This document shows, one piece after another, positions 1-12,011 of a DNA stretch of 64,000 bases (positions within the stretch are counted from its first letter, which is position 1; each line of letters begins with the position of its first letter). The DNA comes from Dermatophagoides farinae. Its lineage: Eukaryota > Arthropoda > Arachnida > Sarcoptiformes > Pyroglyphidae. The notes below the pieces were generated by a model. That model was given only the letters and a program-made list of their open reading frames with translations. It was not told where the DNA came from and did no database searches. The stretch covers positions 4,403,501 to 4,467,500 of the forward strand of contig NC_134683.1 of NCBI RefSeq assembly GCF_024713945.1, in the 5' to 3' direction. The translations under genes and the position numbers were made by a program.

Positions 1-82
1 TATGATTACATTTTTGATTGTTTTTTTTTTAACAAATTTTTTTTTCATTTCGTTTTCTTTTTTTTTTTTGTTTGCTAAATAG

Positions 83-134
83 GGAACACAAGTAAAAGTA
101 AAAAGTGATTTGGATTCGTGAAAACAAAAAAAAA
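83..134 (+). promoter_or_regulatory. 5' UTR of Sans, probably starting at a splice acceptor
   Basis: A long T tract followed by TAAATAG at 76-82 looks like a 3' splice site, so the visible leader probably begins near 83 and the first exon lies left of the window. There is an in-frame stop at 99-101. This rests on sequence inspection only. Confidence 0.4.
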
Positions 135-2269
135 ATGGAAACATCAGCTGAACGTATTCGACAAGCAGTTCGTGATGGTTATCTGGATATATTACGTAAT
201 GCAACACGTAAAGAATGTAATCATCAAGATGATGATGGTATGACAGCAACACATTGGGCAGCATATAGTGGACAATTGAATGCATTAAGAATAATTGTCG
301 GTAGAGGGTTAGTTTTTGTTTTTTTTGTCTGTTGATTTTTGAAAATTAAATTCAAATTTTTTTTTTTTTTTTTAGTGGCGATCCAGAAAAATGTGATTAT
401 TTTGGCAATACATCATTACATTGGGCTGCACAGAATGGCCATTTGAAATGTGTATCATTTCTAATATCATTCGGTGTGAATCTATGGTCAATGGATAATG
501 AATATCATATGGCTAAAGAAGTGGCAGCATTGAATAATCGTGATAAAATTGTCCAATTAATTGATCATGTTGTTGCACAACAAAGTGCATTGAATTCCAA
601 GACTGTCATAAAATTAAAGGAAAAAGCACGTTTGGAAGCGGAAAAACGGATAAAATTATTTCGAAAAATGCAACAAAAAACCATACGACAAGCGGAAAAA
701 GATGAACGTAAAAGAGTGGAAAAAAATTTAATGAAAAAAAATTTTTGCCTCATCAATACAACAATGGCCGGTTCGACAACAATCATTGATAATGATCAAC
801 AGGCTGATGAATTATTCAATATTTATGATACATTGGATAAAGCGGCAAAAAATGGCCAACATTCTAACAACAATAATAATGTTTTACCAAAATTTTCCGA
901 TCTTGTCAATGGTAATGGTGGTGGTGGTGGCGGTGGAAACGGAAAAACATCCATTACAAAAATGCCAAAAATTCTATCAAATGTCACACGTAAAGTACGT
1001 ATGACAAAAAAACATGATGATAATGACCATGATAATAATTCCATCGATACGATAAAATCAACAACGACCACCACAGCGAAAAAAGGAACATGTCGTTCAA
1101 TACAATCAATGATGATGATTGGTATACGTCGTGATGATCATATTGTTTATGTTCCGAAATTTAATTCATTAAGTGTAAATGATTTAGTTGCAGCAGCAGC
1201 AGCAACTAGAAGTGAATCTAAGAAAAAAGATTCCACTGATGATGATGATTCATCTTCAAACAACAATGGTATTGGTTCAAGATTACCATTAAAAAATGTT
1301 TTCGATTTTCAATTACAGCAACAGCAAGAGAAGCCAGAAAGATCAACTACGAATAATAAATTGACAAGTACATTCAATAGAAATCATATCAAGACAACGT
1401 TGAAAAATAAATTATTCCGTATGAATAAATTGGCCAACAACAACAACAACTCAACAACATCGAAAACGAAACTGATTCGTACAAGATCGGAACCAGATTT
1501 TCTTCAAATTGATTCGTTGTATAATAAAATGAATGATGATCATGAAGATGATGATAAAAAAATCAATATGGAAACAAGCAGTATATTTGAAAGACCAGGA
1601 TTTGGATCGGTTGCATTTCGTGGAAAATTTACACCTGATTTATTGTTTTCAACAACATCCAATCGATATTATAATCAACATTCAGATGTGGATGATGACG
1701 ATGTTGAAGATGATAAAGAATCCAAAGATTCAGGTCAAGATCATAATAGCAATGATGATGATGATGATGATGACGATAATAGTAGTTTGATAAAAAATAA
1801 TCATCAAATAATATGGCAAGAACGTGACAATAGTTTAACAAGTGATAGTATTGGTAGTGCTGGAAGTCTTTTATTGAATTATTCCGATATTATTGATCAT
1901 CATTCAGATTTTGTTGTTATCGGCGGTGACGATGATGATGGTGATGATGGAACTAAAAATGAAAAACCAACAAAAACAACAACAACTACTACTACAACAA
2001 CAACAACAGAATCGAAAACCATTTCGGTGTTATTATTTTTATATGCACATGGTCTAAAAGATTATTATGAAATATTTGAACAAGAACAAATCGATATTGA
2101 TACATTAATGATGTTGAATGAAAATGATTTAATTACATTGGGAATACCGTTACAACCACGACGTAAATTGATGACTGCTATTCATTTAAGAAGAAAAATT
2201 TTATCAATGAATAACAATGATGATCAAAAATGTTGCTCAGAATATGATGTATTTGAAACAAGATTATGA
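135..2269 (+). CDS. Sans: Sans / USH1G-type scaffold protein (ankyrin repeats plus SAM domain)
   Basis: Two exons, 135-307 and 376-2269, encode 688 residues. The 68-bp intron has a T-rich acceptor, and splicing completes an ankyrin repeat across the junction. An in-frame TAA at 99-101 precedes the first ATG at 135. Visible parts are ankyrin repeats in the first ~120 residues ([21 protein letters not shown]), then a basic, helical central segment ([19 protein letters not shown]), a long Asn/Asp/Ser-rich linker, and a SAM domain at about 608-668. The protein ends in ETRL, which fits a class I PDZ ligand. In the family, SANS links harmonin and myosin VIIa in actin-based protrusions such as stereocilia and microvilli; the PDZ ligand and SAM bind harmonin. 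The protein is longer than human SANS (about 460 residues) because of the linker. The related ANKS4B is the alternative; the order of parts fits both, and arthropods generally have one such gene. Confidence 0.88.
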
Positions 2270-3032
2270 TGAAAACAGTTTTGCTCTTGTTGTTGTTGTT
2301 TTCTGACTTTTTAGAATTTTATTTTCAATTTTTTTTTTAATGATGATGAATAACAAACAAACAAAAACAATCTCAATCAATCTGATGACAATTTTTTTTT
2401 TCGTTATTGTTAATTTTTACCTTGGGAGAATTATTTATAAATCGAAATGTTCAATATTTAACAGAATAATTTGCAGAAATGAAATGAAATGATGATGAAA
2501 TTCAAAAAATGAGCACTATTTATATGAATGTTTCTGTATCTCTGTGTGTTCGAATATTTTAGTCAGGTTAGGCACACTTTTTTTTTGTTTTTTTTATGAT
2601 AAACTTGTGAACTTGTGTATGCTAAAAAATATCAATCAAGCTAAATAAATTAATCAATTGATGAATTATGATGACGATGATGATGATGATGATGATGATG
2701 ATGATATGATATGGAACATACCATGCCTATAGAATTATTTTTTAAAAAAAATTCTTGTCATAATGTTCAGAATCAGTGGGTGTAATAGGTGGCTATTTAT
2801 ACTGGAAAATCAACAAATCAAAAGCTATTTTAATCGATGATTCGAATGTTTTTTTTTGTTCGTTATATTTGTGTCTGTGTCTGTGTGAATATTCTTGTTG
2901 ATGTAAATGATTTATATGCTATCCGATACGATACGATACAATAAGATGGTGATATAATGAATAAAGATGGCTGATTTGTGATTCGATTACTACTTTTAAA
3001 AGGTAAGTTTTTTTATTGCTATTGTTTGTTGA
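2270..3032. other. Convergent 3' flanks of Sans (+) and synaptogyrin (-)
   Basis: No coding potential is seen. AATAAA at 2644-2649 is a candidate poly(A) signal for Sans. On the minus strand AATAAA (TTTATT at 3012-3017) lies only about 16 bp past the synaptogyrin stop. A GAT/ATG microsatellite occupies about 2671-2705. The two genes share a short tail-to-tail spacer. Confidence 0.6.
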
Positions 3033-4026
3033 TCAATATGATGGTTGTTGATAATTAACATTTGATTCTTGTGTAGCCATTGCTGTAAATGGATTTGAAT
3101 GATAATTTGGATCATTATCATTTGCAGTTGTATATTGTTGTTGTTGATAATTATTATTTGCTGTCATATCTGCGGCTGTTGTTCCGCTTTGTTGTTGTCC
3201 ATATCCAGCTGTATAACCATCACCACCACCAGGAACACCCATATTATTATTATTATTGAATGCTGATGGATCAAAACCGCTTGTAAATTCTGTCATATCG
3301 GCTCCTTGTTGCCAACGTGCGTGAGCTAAATAGGCGCAAGCACCCTTTTCAAAGTTGGAAAAAGTAATATTCAGCAAATAATTTGTGATAAAAAAAAAAT
3401 CACACAACATACCCAAGCAGCAATGGAAAAAAATGAAAAAACAATAGCTGCACGACAATTATTGATACCATTGCCAAGATATGGATAATCAGCTTTGCCC
3501 CAAGCAATGCCCAAATAACCGAAAACAATCAGATAAAGTATGGACCATGATGCGGAGAATCCAGCATCAACCAATACAGCACGACGACGTAATTTAATAC
3601 TGGATAAATTCTGAAATATTGCTTCCAATACCAAAAATGCGGTTGCAGCTAAAAAACCAATGAAACCTATTGTTGAACCAAAACGACATGCAGCATTATC
3701 ATTATTGTAGAGACAAAATTCTTTGCGTCCTTTTCGATGCCATGCATTGAATGAAATACAACACCAAACAATTATTGAGCATAACTATAGGAATTCAAAT
3801 GAAATCAAATCAATTGATCAAGTTTCTCATGTCAATCGCGACTACTTACCCAGCAAATAATTCTCAATATAACTTGTGGCCGTGTTAAATATGTGATTGG
3901 ATCAAATGCGGCTCCTATTGATAATACAGATTTATTGAAATCCGGTTTTTGTTTTGGTTGCACAAGAATAAAAAAAAACTTACCCGTTTTACCTGCACCA
4001 AATGCTACATTATTCATACTATTCAT
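3033..4026 (-). CDS. Syngr: Synaptogyrin (four-transmembrane vesicle protein)
   Basis: Four exons on the minus strand, 4026-3984, 3914-3850, 3784-3413 and 3344-3033, encode 263 residues. Introns are 65-69 bp and all junctions keep frame. The N-terminus (FGAGKTG, then AAFDPITYLTRPQVILRIICW) is the typical synaptogyrin start and leads into the first membrane segment. Further hydrophobic segments follow, with a conserved loop (CLYNNDNAACRFG) and the segment AAIVFSFFSIAAWGACAYLA. The tail is cytoplasmic and rich in Gln, Asn, Gly and Tyr, ending QQPSY. Synaptogyrins are MARVEL-domain proteins of synaptic and other small vesicles that modulate exocytosis and vesicle biogenesis. Length is close to vertebrate family members (about 230 residues). 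Start ATG at 4026 is supported because it gives the conserved N-terminal motif. Confidence 0.93.
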
Positions 4027-6831
4027 GGCTTGGAATCAAATTATTATTTAGATCAACACCAGCACTTGGAATTTAAAGAATTTTTTTTCTGAAAAAAATT
4101 GTTGTTTTTTCTTTCTTTTTTTTGAAGAATTAAACAACGAAAAAGAAAAATCTCAATTCCAAATATTGCTTCTGCTATGGCTGGATTAATATTTCCATCA
4201 ATAAATAAGAAAAATACACAAGAAACCAAGAAAAAAGAATATTCTTTGAGATGCTCAATTGTGCAAATATTGATTGTCATGGACGGTCACACGCATATTT
4301 TTTTTGTTGGTCTACTTTTTCCAATTCAAAATCATTCACATTCATCAGCGTCGTTGATATAATAATAGTCAACAATATTCAACTCGACTCAAAAAAAAAC
4401 AGAATTTGCACGTTCCAGAATTCCAGAATTTCGTCTATATAACACACACACATACACAGAGAGAGACTGTGTGATCTTGTGTCCTAGCCCATGTGTATAT
4501 ATAGAATAGACATCAATATTCCTATAGGACGATAAATTTCGGCTAACTTGAAACACACACACACAATTGGACATGATCATGTTTTCAATCATCATCGATA
4601 ATGGATTGCTATATAGAATTATTCGAAGTTTTTGGTTAAAATTAGAATTTGAAAAAAAAATATTCCGTGTGTTAACGGATTTTTTTTAATTTTTTTCAAA
4701 TTGAATGAAATGAAAACAAAATGAAAAAAAAATTTGTCAACAACAACAAAAGGCATTGAACCAAGAAAAAAAAACATTCAAATTAAAAACATTTCAAGGA
4801 TTTTTTTGCACAGAAAAAAAACAAAACTTTCCACCATGATTATTTTTTTTTTGTTGAAATATTTCCAGTCTCAAGGTCACAATCACCATTATCGTCTGGC
4901 CATATTTTACATCATGGTTATGGTTATGGTTATGTTTTTTTCGTTGTTGGTTGACAAAATTTACGATGATCCCGAAATAGAATCTGTCGCATGTGTGATA
5001 ATAATAATAATAATAATGATGGTGACGATGGATTGTGTATTTTTTTCATGCCAAAAAAAAAAAATGTCCAGATTCACCACAACGATGATCAATGAATATC
5101 CCAAATGGTGGTGCTGAATGAATGAATGAACCACGCCTGGATATACTGGCAGTATAAAATTAATCATCATAACCAATCGATTGAATTGATTGATCCAATT
5201 AAAATCAATTCATGATTATTGATGCCATTGATCTTTTTTTATTTTATTTTTGTCAATGAGATGATTGAATATTGGGCAGGATCAAATTCATGATTTCCAA
5301 TATTTGACCCTTAAATAGACAAACAGACCAGACATACCAGAAAAAATATCCAATTGAAAGATTCGAATTTTTTTTGTCCGAGAAATCCTACCACAACCAT
5401 AATTCAATTTTAAACAAAAAAAAATTCAATTAAATCGTAGTGGTAGCAATAATGTTATTTACGTATCTCTAATATTATTTTTAACTACGAATGTATTGTG
5501 ACTTTAACAAACATAATTTAATTCATACACTCTCAGCAGTTGACGAATAATCAATATTTTAACATTTATAAATGCTACTACTATTGAACGTTTAACGAAA
5601 TGGACATGATGAAATCATATCAATTGTGGCCATTACTCATTCAATATATTTATTTATTATACAGCTATATTTTGTTTGTTGAAAGTTGAAAGTTGATGAA
5701 CTTTTGTTTTGGGTCACTACTACTATTTATTTATGTGGTTTTTTTTTTGCTTTCGATGTTTTCTCTGCTCTTCATCCATCCATCTATCTATCTATCTATA
5801 TCTTTGTGTATTGATATGCTGCTCTGTGAAACAAACTATCCATCCATCGAGAGAGAAAAAAAAATCTGCGCGGATTTTTGTTTGGATCTTGAGATATTGT
5901 GAGTTCAAACCACCACCAAACAACCAACCAACCAACTATCCATTCCATTTCATTCAAGCGATCCAAAAAAATAGAGAGAAAGGGAGAGTTTCTAGTTCAT
6001 CAACCGACAAACGAATGTAGAAAAAAAACACTTTCGAAAGTTTTTGTGCTGCAATTTTTGTTTCCAATTGGAACTTTTTTTTTGTCTATTCAATTCAATT
6101 CAATTCAATTGTATCCTTTATTGTTGTGGATGATGTTGTTCAATCAATAAAAAGGGAGGAAACATTGTTTTGTTGTCGTGTCGTCGTCATCTTTATCATC
6201 ATCAGGGGATGTCTTGAAGATGTTTTGTTGTTGTCGTTGTATTATTTAAATTTTGAATGGATTACAATGGCGAATGTTTTTTTTTTTTTGTTTGGTTGAA
6301 TATAGAGGGATTAACGACGATGGATTTAAAATAGAGACATGAATGAATGAATGACTATCTCTCCATCTCATCGATGCTTAATTGTTTTCATGAATTAAAA
6401 TTCAGATTAATAGATGGTTGATCATCATCATCATCATTGTTTCATCATTCGAATCCTCATTTTACCACAGCCACATTTTACAACCGCAAACCAACTTCAT
6501 ATTTCGAATGTTTTTGTCTGTCTGTGTGTATATTAATCTGCCTTTGTATTTGCAAATTTTCAAATTGAAAAAATCCCAATATATATTCTATTTATTCAAA
6601 TTCATTTTTTTACAATTAAAATAAAAACCAAAAACAACCCGATAAATCAATTTGCTCAAAATAAAATAAAAATCACATTAGCCAAAGAAAAACACTCAAC
6701 AATAACAACAATTTCAATAATGCGACTATATTGATCATCATCATCGACTGCCATTGATTTCAAGGATCAAACAACAATTTCATTTTTCAATCCCCACCAA
6801 CCAGAAGATTAGTGAAGAAATATAAAAAAAA
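4027..6831. other. Intergenic region between divergent synaptogyrin (-) and Ack (+)
   Basis: 2.8 kb with no convincing coding exon. It should hold the promoters and 5' leaders of both divergent genes. It contains short CA/GA runs (4441-4470), AT-rich tracts and small ATC repeats. No clear TATA box or conserved block could be singled out. An extra 5' exon of the kinase gene could lie here, because the family often has an N-terminal SAM-like region not seen in the first coding exon. Confidence 0.5.
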
Positions 6832-9800
6832 ATGAAAGTCATTTACGATACATATCGTCGTCATCGACATAATAGCTCAAATAAGAATAATAATAACAAC
6901 AACAACAACAACAATAATAATAATAATAATAATAATCATATTGAAATCTGTCATCCAAATTCATCATTGATGAATAACAGTAGTGATAATAATGGTATCG
7001 GTAATAATCATCATCAAAATCATGATTCATCATCATCCACGATAAATGTTGATCATCATCATCATATGATTGGCCGTGTACAGCAAACAACATGTCGTCA
7101 TATTATATCGGCTGATTCATTGGTCATTAATAAAGAACTTGGTATCGGTGAATTTGGTGTCGTACAACAAGGTATGATTGATTGATTTTTTTTTGATTCA
7201 AATTTCATTTTCATCATCATCATCATCATCATTATCATTATTATTAGGTGTTTGGACCAATGAAGATGGACAACGTATACAGGTGGCCATAAAATGTCTT
7301 TCGGCAGCACGTTTAGAAAATTCAAGAATTGAATTCCTAAAAGAAGCATCAATTATGCATTCAATTTCACATGAAAATATTGTAACATTATATGGTGTTG
7401 TGTTGGAACCTTCGGTTATGTTAATCACAGAATTGGCCCCATTACGTTCATTATTAGAATGTCTTAAAGAACCGACATTGATTGCACATTTTCCATTAAC
7501 ATCATTGTGTTTATTTGCTGCACAAATTGCTGATGGTATGTCATATCTGGAATCTAAACGACTTATACATCGTGATCTTGCTGCACGTAATTTACTGGTG
7601 TTTAGTAAAACAAAAGTGAAAATCTCTGATTTTGGTCTTTCACGTGCATTGGGTGTCGGTAAAGATTATTATCAGAGTAATTTTAATGTTAATCTGAAAT
7701 TACCGATTGCATGGTGTGCACCGGAATGTATTAATTATTTGAAATTTACATCACAATCCGATGTTTGGGCATATGGTGTCACATTATGGGAAATGTTTTC
7801 ATTCGGATTTCAACCATGGGCTGCATTAACTGGACAACAGATTCTTGAAGCTATTGATATGCCAAATTATCAACGACTAGAGCGCCCAGAATGTTGTCCA
7901 AAAGAATATTATCAATTAATGTTAAATTGTTGGACACATGAACCAAATTTACGGCCAAAATTTTCCGAAATTGTCACACTATTACCGGATTGTAAACCAG
8001 AACTATTACAAGCAATCAAAAATTCCGATAACGCGAATATGAAAGATTATCTTTCATATAAATCTGGTGATATTGTCACAGTAATCGATAAAGATAATCT
8101 GGATGATGATGATGATTTGAATGATAGCAGCAATGGTAATGCGAAACTTTTATGGAAAGGTGTTACTAATGATAGAAAAACTGGCCTAATTAATCCAAGT
8201 GATTTTGTTGCATATTTGGGACAAAATTTACCATCATCTAATAGTCATCATAGTCATTATCAATCTTCAAGCTCATCATTTGTTCATTCATTACTTTCCG
8301 GTGGTGGTAGTGGTAGCGGTGGTAGTGGATCCGGAAATTCAAATGCTAACCAAAATCATCACAATAACCACCACAATCATCATCATCATCATCATTCACA
8401 TTCATTAGCATCAACAATAACATCAACTGTTTTACAATCATCGAGATTTTTACGTGGATTTTTGGAATCAAAAAATCATCAACATAATGGTGGTAATCAT
8501 CATCATAATTCACCACATGGTCAACGTAAACACCAGCACCATCAACAACAACAACAACAACGTTTACGTCCAGAAATGATTTCTCGTCCACAAGGTGATC
8601 TCAAACATACTGGTCATGTTGGTGCTGATGGTGTTTTTTTTGGTGATGTTTCATTTCTTGAAGGTAAATATCATCATGTTCCACCATCATCATGTTCATC
8701 AACTAAATCAAATGGTGCATCCAATAATGATATGGATACGAAATCTTCCAAGATTAATAATCGTAAATTAATCATTTCTGGTCCTATTCCGAATTTCAAT
8801 CGAAACAGTATAATTGATTCAAAAACAGCAATCTATTCAAATTACAAATCATGAATATCATGAAATTAGTGATGAAGAAAATGATGATATGGTTGGGGCA
8901 TTAGAAAGTCCACCGTTTGAGGTTTGTTATTATAAATCAATAAATTGATGATGTTTTGTGATTGTTTTTTTTTCTTGTAGGTTCTTGATTTTGGTCCATC
9001 ATTAATGGAGGAAGTATTCCGAGAATTGGATCACATAAAACCAGATTTAAATAATGATGCAGCTGAAAGTGAAACAGCTATCAATGAAAACAGTATAAAT
9101 GTTAAAAATGAAGTTCGTGAATTAAACCTGAAGATTAGTAAAGAAACGAATAATTTGAAAAAGAAACAATCAACCGTGAAACCAATTTCAGAAGCTGAAC
9201 AAAATGAACTTGATTCAGCCATTGCAATGGCTAAAGATATTGCTAATCGAACAATGATGGAAGATGATCTTGATATGACGAAAAACGACTCACCGAAAAC
9301 ACCAAATTCACCAAATAAACAAAAGAAATTTTCATTCAAATTTCCCGTTACTGGACATCGATCACCAAAAAGTGAACGTCGAACATTTAGTGAAGAAACC
9401 GAATCGATTGGAAACATAATCGAAAGTATTACACCGGCAGCTAAAGAAGCTTATATGTCATTAGTAGACAAAGGTGTATCATCCAGTAATAATGTTGTTT
9501 GTCCACCATCATCGGCACCACCACCACCACCACCACCTTCGTCTACAACGACACATAAAGAATCAACGACTTTCAGCGATTATGATCCATCATCATCCAC
9601 CACTATGAATTCAATGTACAATGTTGATAATGATCATCATGATCATTGCGACGATGGAATCGAAAACAATCCATTACGAATGTTACGAACAGCCGGTATT
9701 GGTAAAGTTTTACGGCCAAAAGTTCGTGGTAATCGATCATTTTCACAACCACGATTACCAACTACAGCACAAACGGCTGGTCTTGCCCGTGTAGCGTCAT

Positions 9801-11280
9801 CACGATCACCATTAGGTTTGTTTGTTTTTCATTTACATTACCATAATTCTGATAAATTTTTTCATGTTTAGAAACTTCAAGCCATTCATATGGTGAAACA
9901 AACATCAACGATCAACAAAGAATACAAACACAACAACAACAACAATCGCAACAGTCAACATTAATCAATCAAAATCAGAATGCATTACCATTACCACCAA
10001 GAGATCGTAGTCGACCTTTGATACAGCTAAAAACACATCAACGTCGTCATCCATTGGTAATACCAGCCGAATTATCGGATAAATTGAATGGTTCATCATC
10101 AAGTAATTATCATCAAAATGTAATGGGTGAAAATGGCTTATCAGTTGATGCAGGTTATCATCAACAACAACCATATGAATCATCGTCATCGGGATATAGG
10201 CACGTTCCAGTACTCAAACAAGTATCATGTCCACAAGTACCAGCTGCTTTCCTAAATAAAACTAATCAAAACTCAGGCAAAAGCTTTGATGTAATAGAAA
10301 CAAATTCAGGTGATGATCATAAATCAATTGCTTCAACAATTCAACCAACACCACCATCGAAACCGACACGAACCTATCTGTACGTGATTATTTATTAATA
10401 AAACATCTGGAGATTTGTTTTTTTTTATTAATCGCTTTCTGTTTTTAGGTCGAGTGATTTAACCGAATCATTGGAAAGTGAAATACAAAAAGCATTTGAT
10501 AATATTAAATTGGCTGTATCTTCCTCATCATATATGCCACCGATTACTTCATCATCATCATCATCATCGACAACAACAACAGTTACATCACAACAGAATG
10601 GCAAAGAAAAATCAAATGCTGAACCGATTAAATCATCGGTTACAACATTTACCGTTCCTACTGCTTCTGCTGCCAATAGTAATGGTCAGATTATGGATTT
10701 GAATAGTAGTAAAAAAGATTCAAATGTACAGAATAATGTTACGATTAAACTCAATCCCACTGTTAGTCAAACGAATTCATTTGAATCAAAAAGTCAAAGT
10801 TCATCATCAAAGTCATTGAATGCTGCAGCGCCACAACAACAACCACAACCGCCGCCACCACCACCAGTACCGAGACATCGAAATATTGATAGTGATGAAA
10901 TTCGAGTCATGCAAAAAGTTCTTTCAAATGAGGTATAATGAATAAATGAATGAAACCAATAGATTCATCATTTATTTAATTTTCATCATAGATAAACTTA
11001 AAGGCCGAAGAATGTGCTAAAATTTTAGATTCAACCGATTGGGATATACATAAAGCCATCAAATGTATTGTAAGTACCAATCGATTTGATTTGATTTGAT
11101 TGATTGTTAATCAAATTCCACTATTCAAAATAGCGATTACGACAACAACTTCGTAGCCATAATATTCATGTTGATTGTGATTGGGCACAAATGTTAACGA
11201 AATTTAACTGGAATATACGACAAGCATCAAATTATTTGATTGCAACACAAGGAGTTCCTGAAGATACAACCGAAGTTTAG
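6832..11280 (+). CDS. Ack-like: Ack-family non-receptor tyrosine kinase (TNK2 / Ack-like)
   Basis: Exons: 6832-7171, 7248-8921, 8981-9815, 9872-10379, 10449-10932, 10992-11069 and 11134-11280. An Asn-rich N-terminus is followed by a tyrosine kinase with P-loop GIGEFGVV, VAIK lysine at about residue 128, HRDLAARN, DFGLSR and APECINY. An SH3 domain follows (to about residue 440), then a CRIB motif near 557 (ISRPQGDLKHTGHVG) for Cdc42/Rac-GTP binding. Downstream are proline-rich segments and a PLPPRDRSRP motif, and the C-terminus has a UBA region. The family links Cdc42 and receptor signalling to endocytosis and actin. A kinase-first, SH3, CRIB order is diagnostic. The second exon needs one base skipped (see the frame-break entry at 8821-8825); with it the product is 1354 residues. 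The ATG at 6832 follows an in-frame TAA at 6823-6825. No N-terminal SAM domain is visible. AATAAA at 11701 is a candidate poly(A) signal. Confidence 0.93.
8821..8825 (+). other. Apparent one-base frame break in the Ack gene
   Basis: After the CRIB region the kinase frame runs into TGA at 8852-8854. The +1 frame is closed by TAA only up to about 8810, and from there it reads QQSIQITNHEYHEISDEE and splices in frame to the rest of the gene. The switch must therefore occur between about 8810 and 8852. The AAAAA run at 8821-8825 is the natural place for a surplus base. An intron is less likely: the good donor at 8663 (GAAG then GTAAAT) is in phase 1 and gives a stop with the only available acceptor. 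The cause could be an assembly indel, an allele or a real truncation. Confidence 0.6.
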
Positions 11281-12011
11281 TTATTAGTAGCTCGCTATCG
11301 GGTGAACAAATTCAACGCACAACAAATACAAGACAATAGAATATTATTACAATCAAATATAGCCAAAAATGATCAAAAAAAAATCCTATTTATAATCCAA
11401 TTTGGTAGCTTTGTTTTTTTTTTGTTTACAAAAATTATAATCAAAACAACTATTGAACACACCCCCACTACTACTATGAAAATGATCTACAACCACACCT
11501 ACAATACACAGCTAGTCTATCCATTTATTTGAAAAAAATTTTTGAATTTTTTTTCTATTTACTCTATGAATTTTTTCACAATTTTGATGTGACATTTTTT
11601 TTATATTTGAAATTTTTTTCTCTATTATTATCATCGATTTTCTACAATTTTTTTTATATTGATTTTTTTTTCATTATAAAATACAAAATTCTTTTTTTCA
11701 AATAAAATTGAAATTTCGGTAACGTCATTTATGTACGTACAGATTCTGGATTCTGTTTTTCGTTGTGTGTGTGTTTCTGGAACATTTTTTTTTTTTGGTA
11801 TTGTTTTGGCTGGTTGATCCATTCACTCGAATTGTCGAATGCGGGTTTTTTTTGTATTTGTTGCGAGCGTAAAAAAATGTTTCTCAATCACCATCATCAT
11901 TATTTGATTTGCAATATGTCTAATTTATGCCGTTTTTTTCGTTTGTTTGTTTCTGGTTCACCGGAAAAAGAAGATGTTCAATAATATCTGACATTTGGAT
12001 CCGAGAAAGAA
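11281..12011. other. Ack 3' UTR and spacer before Megf8
   Basis: AT-rich and T-tract-rich sequence without a coding exon. AATAAA at 11701-11706 is the likely Ack cleavage signal. The remaining ~300 bp must hold the Megf8 promoter or leader, unless Megf8 has an upstream exon; no TATA box is obvious. Confidence 0.5.

Noticed and set aside
7172-7247. Continuous reading through the first Ack intron, giving Ser runs before the kinase core
   Set aside because: Splicing GGT across 7171/7248 gives GVWTNE directly after the P-loop, as in the family; the read-through adds ATC-repeat codons and starts after a stop.
8663-8828. A possible intron in Ack from GAAG/GTAAAT to AAACAG
   Set aside because: Donor is phase 1 and the acceptor then reads GCA ATC TAT TCA AAT TAC AAA straight into TGA, so it does not solve the frame problem.
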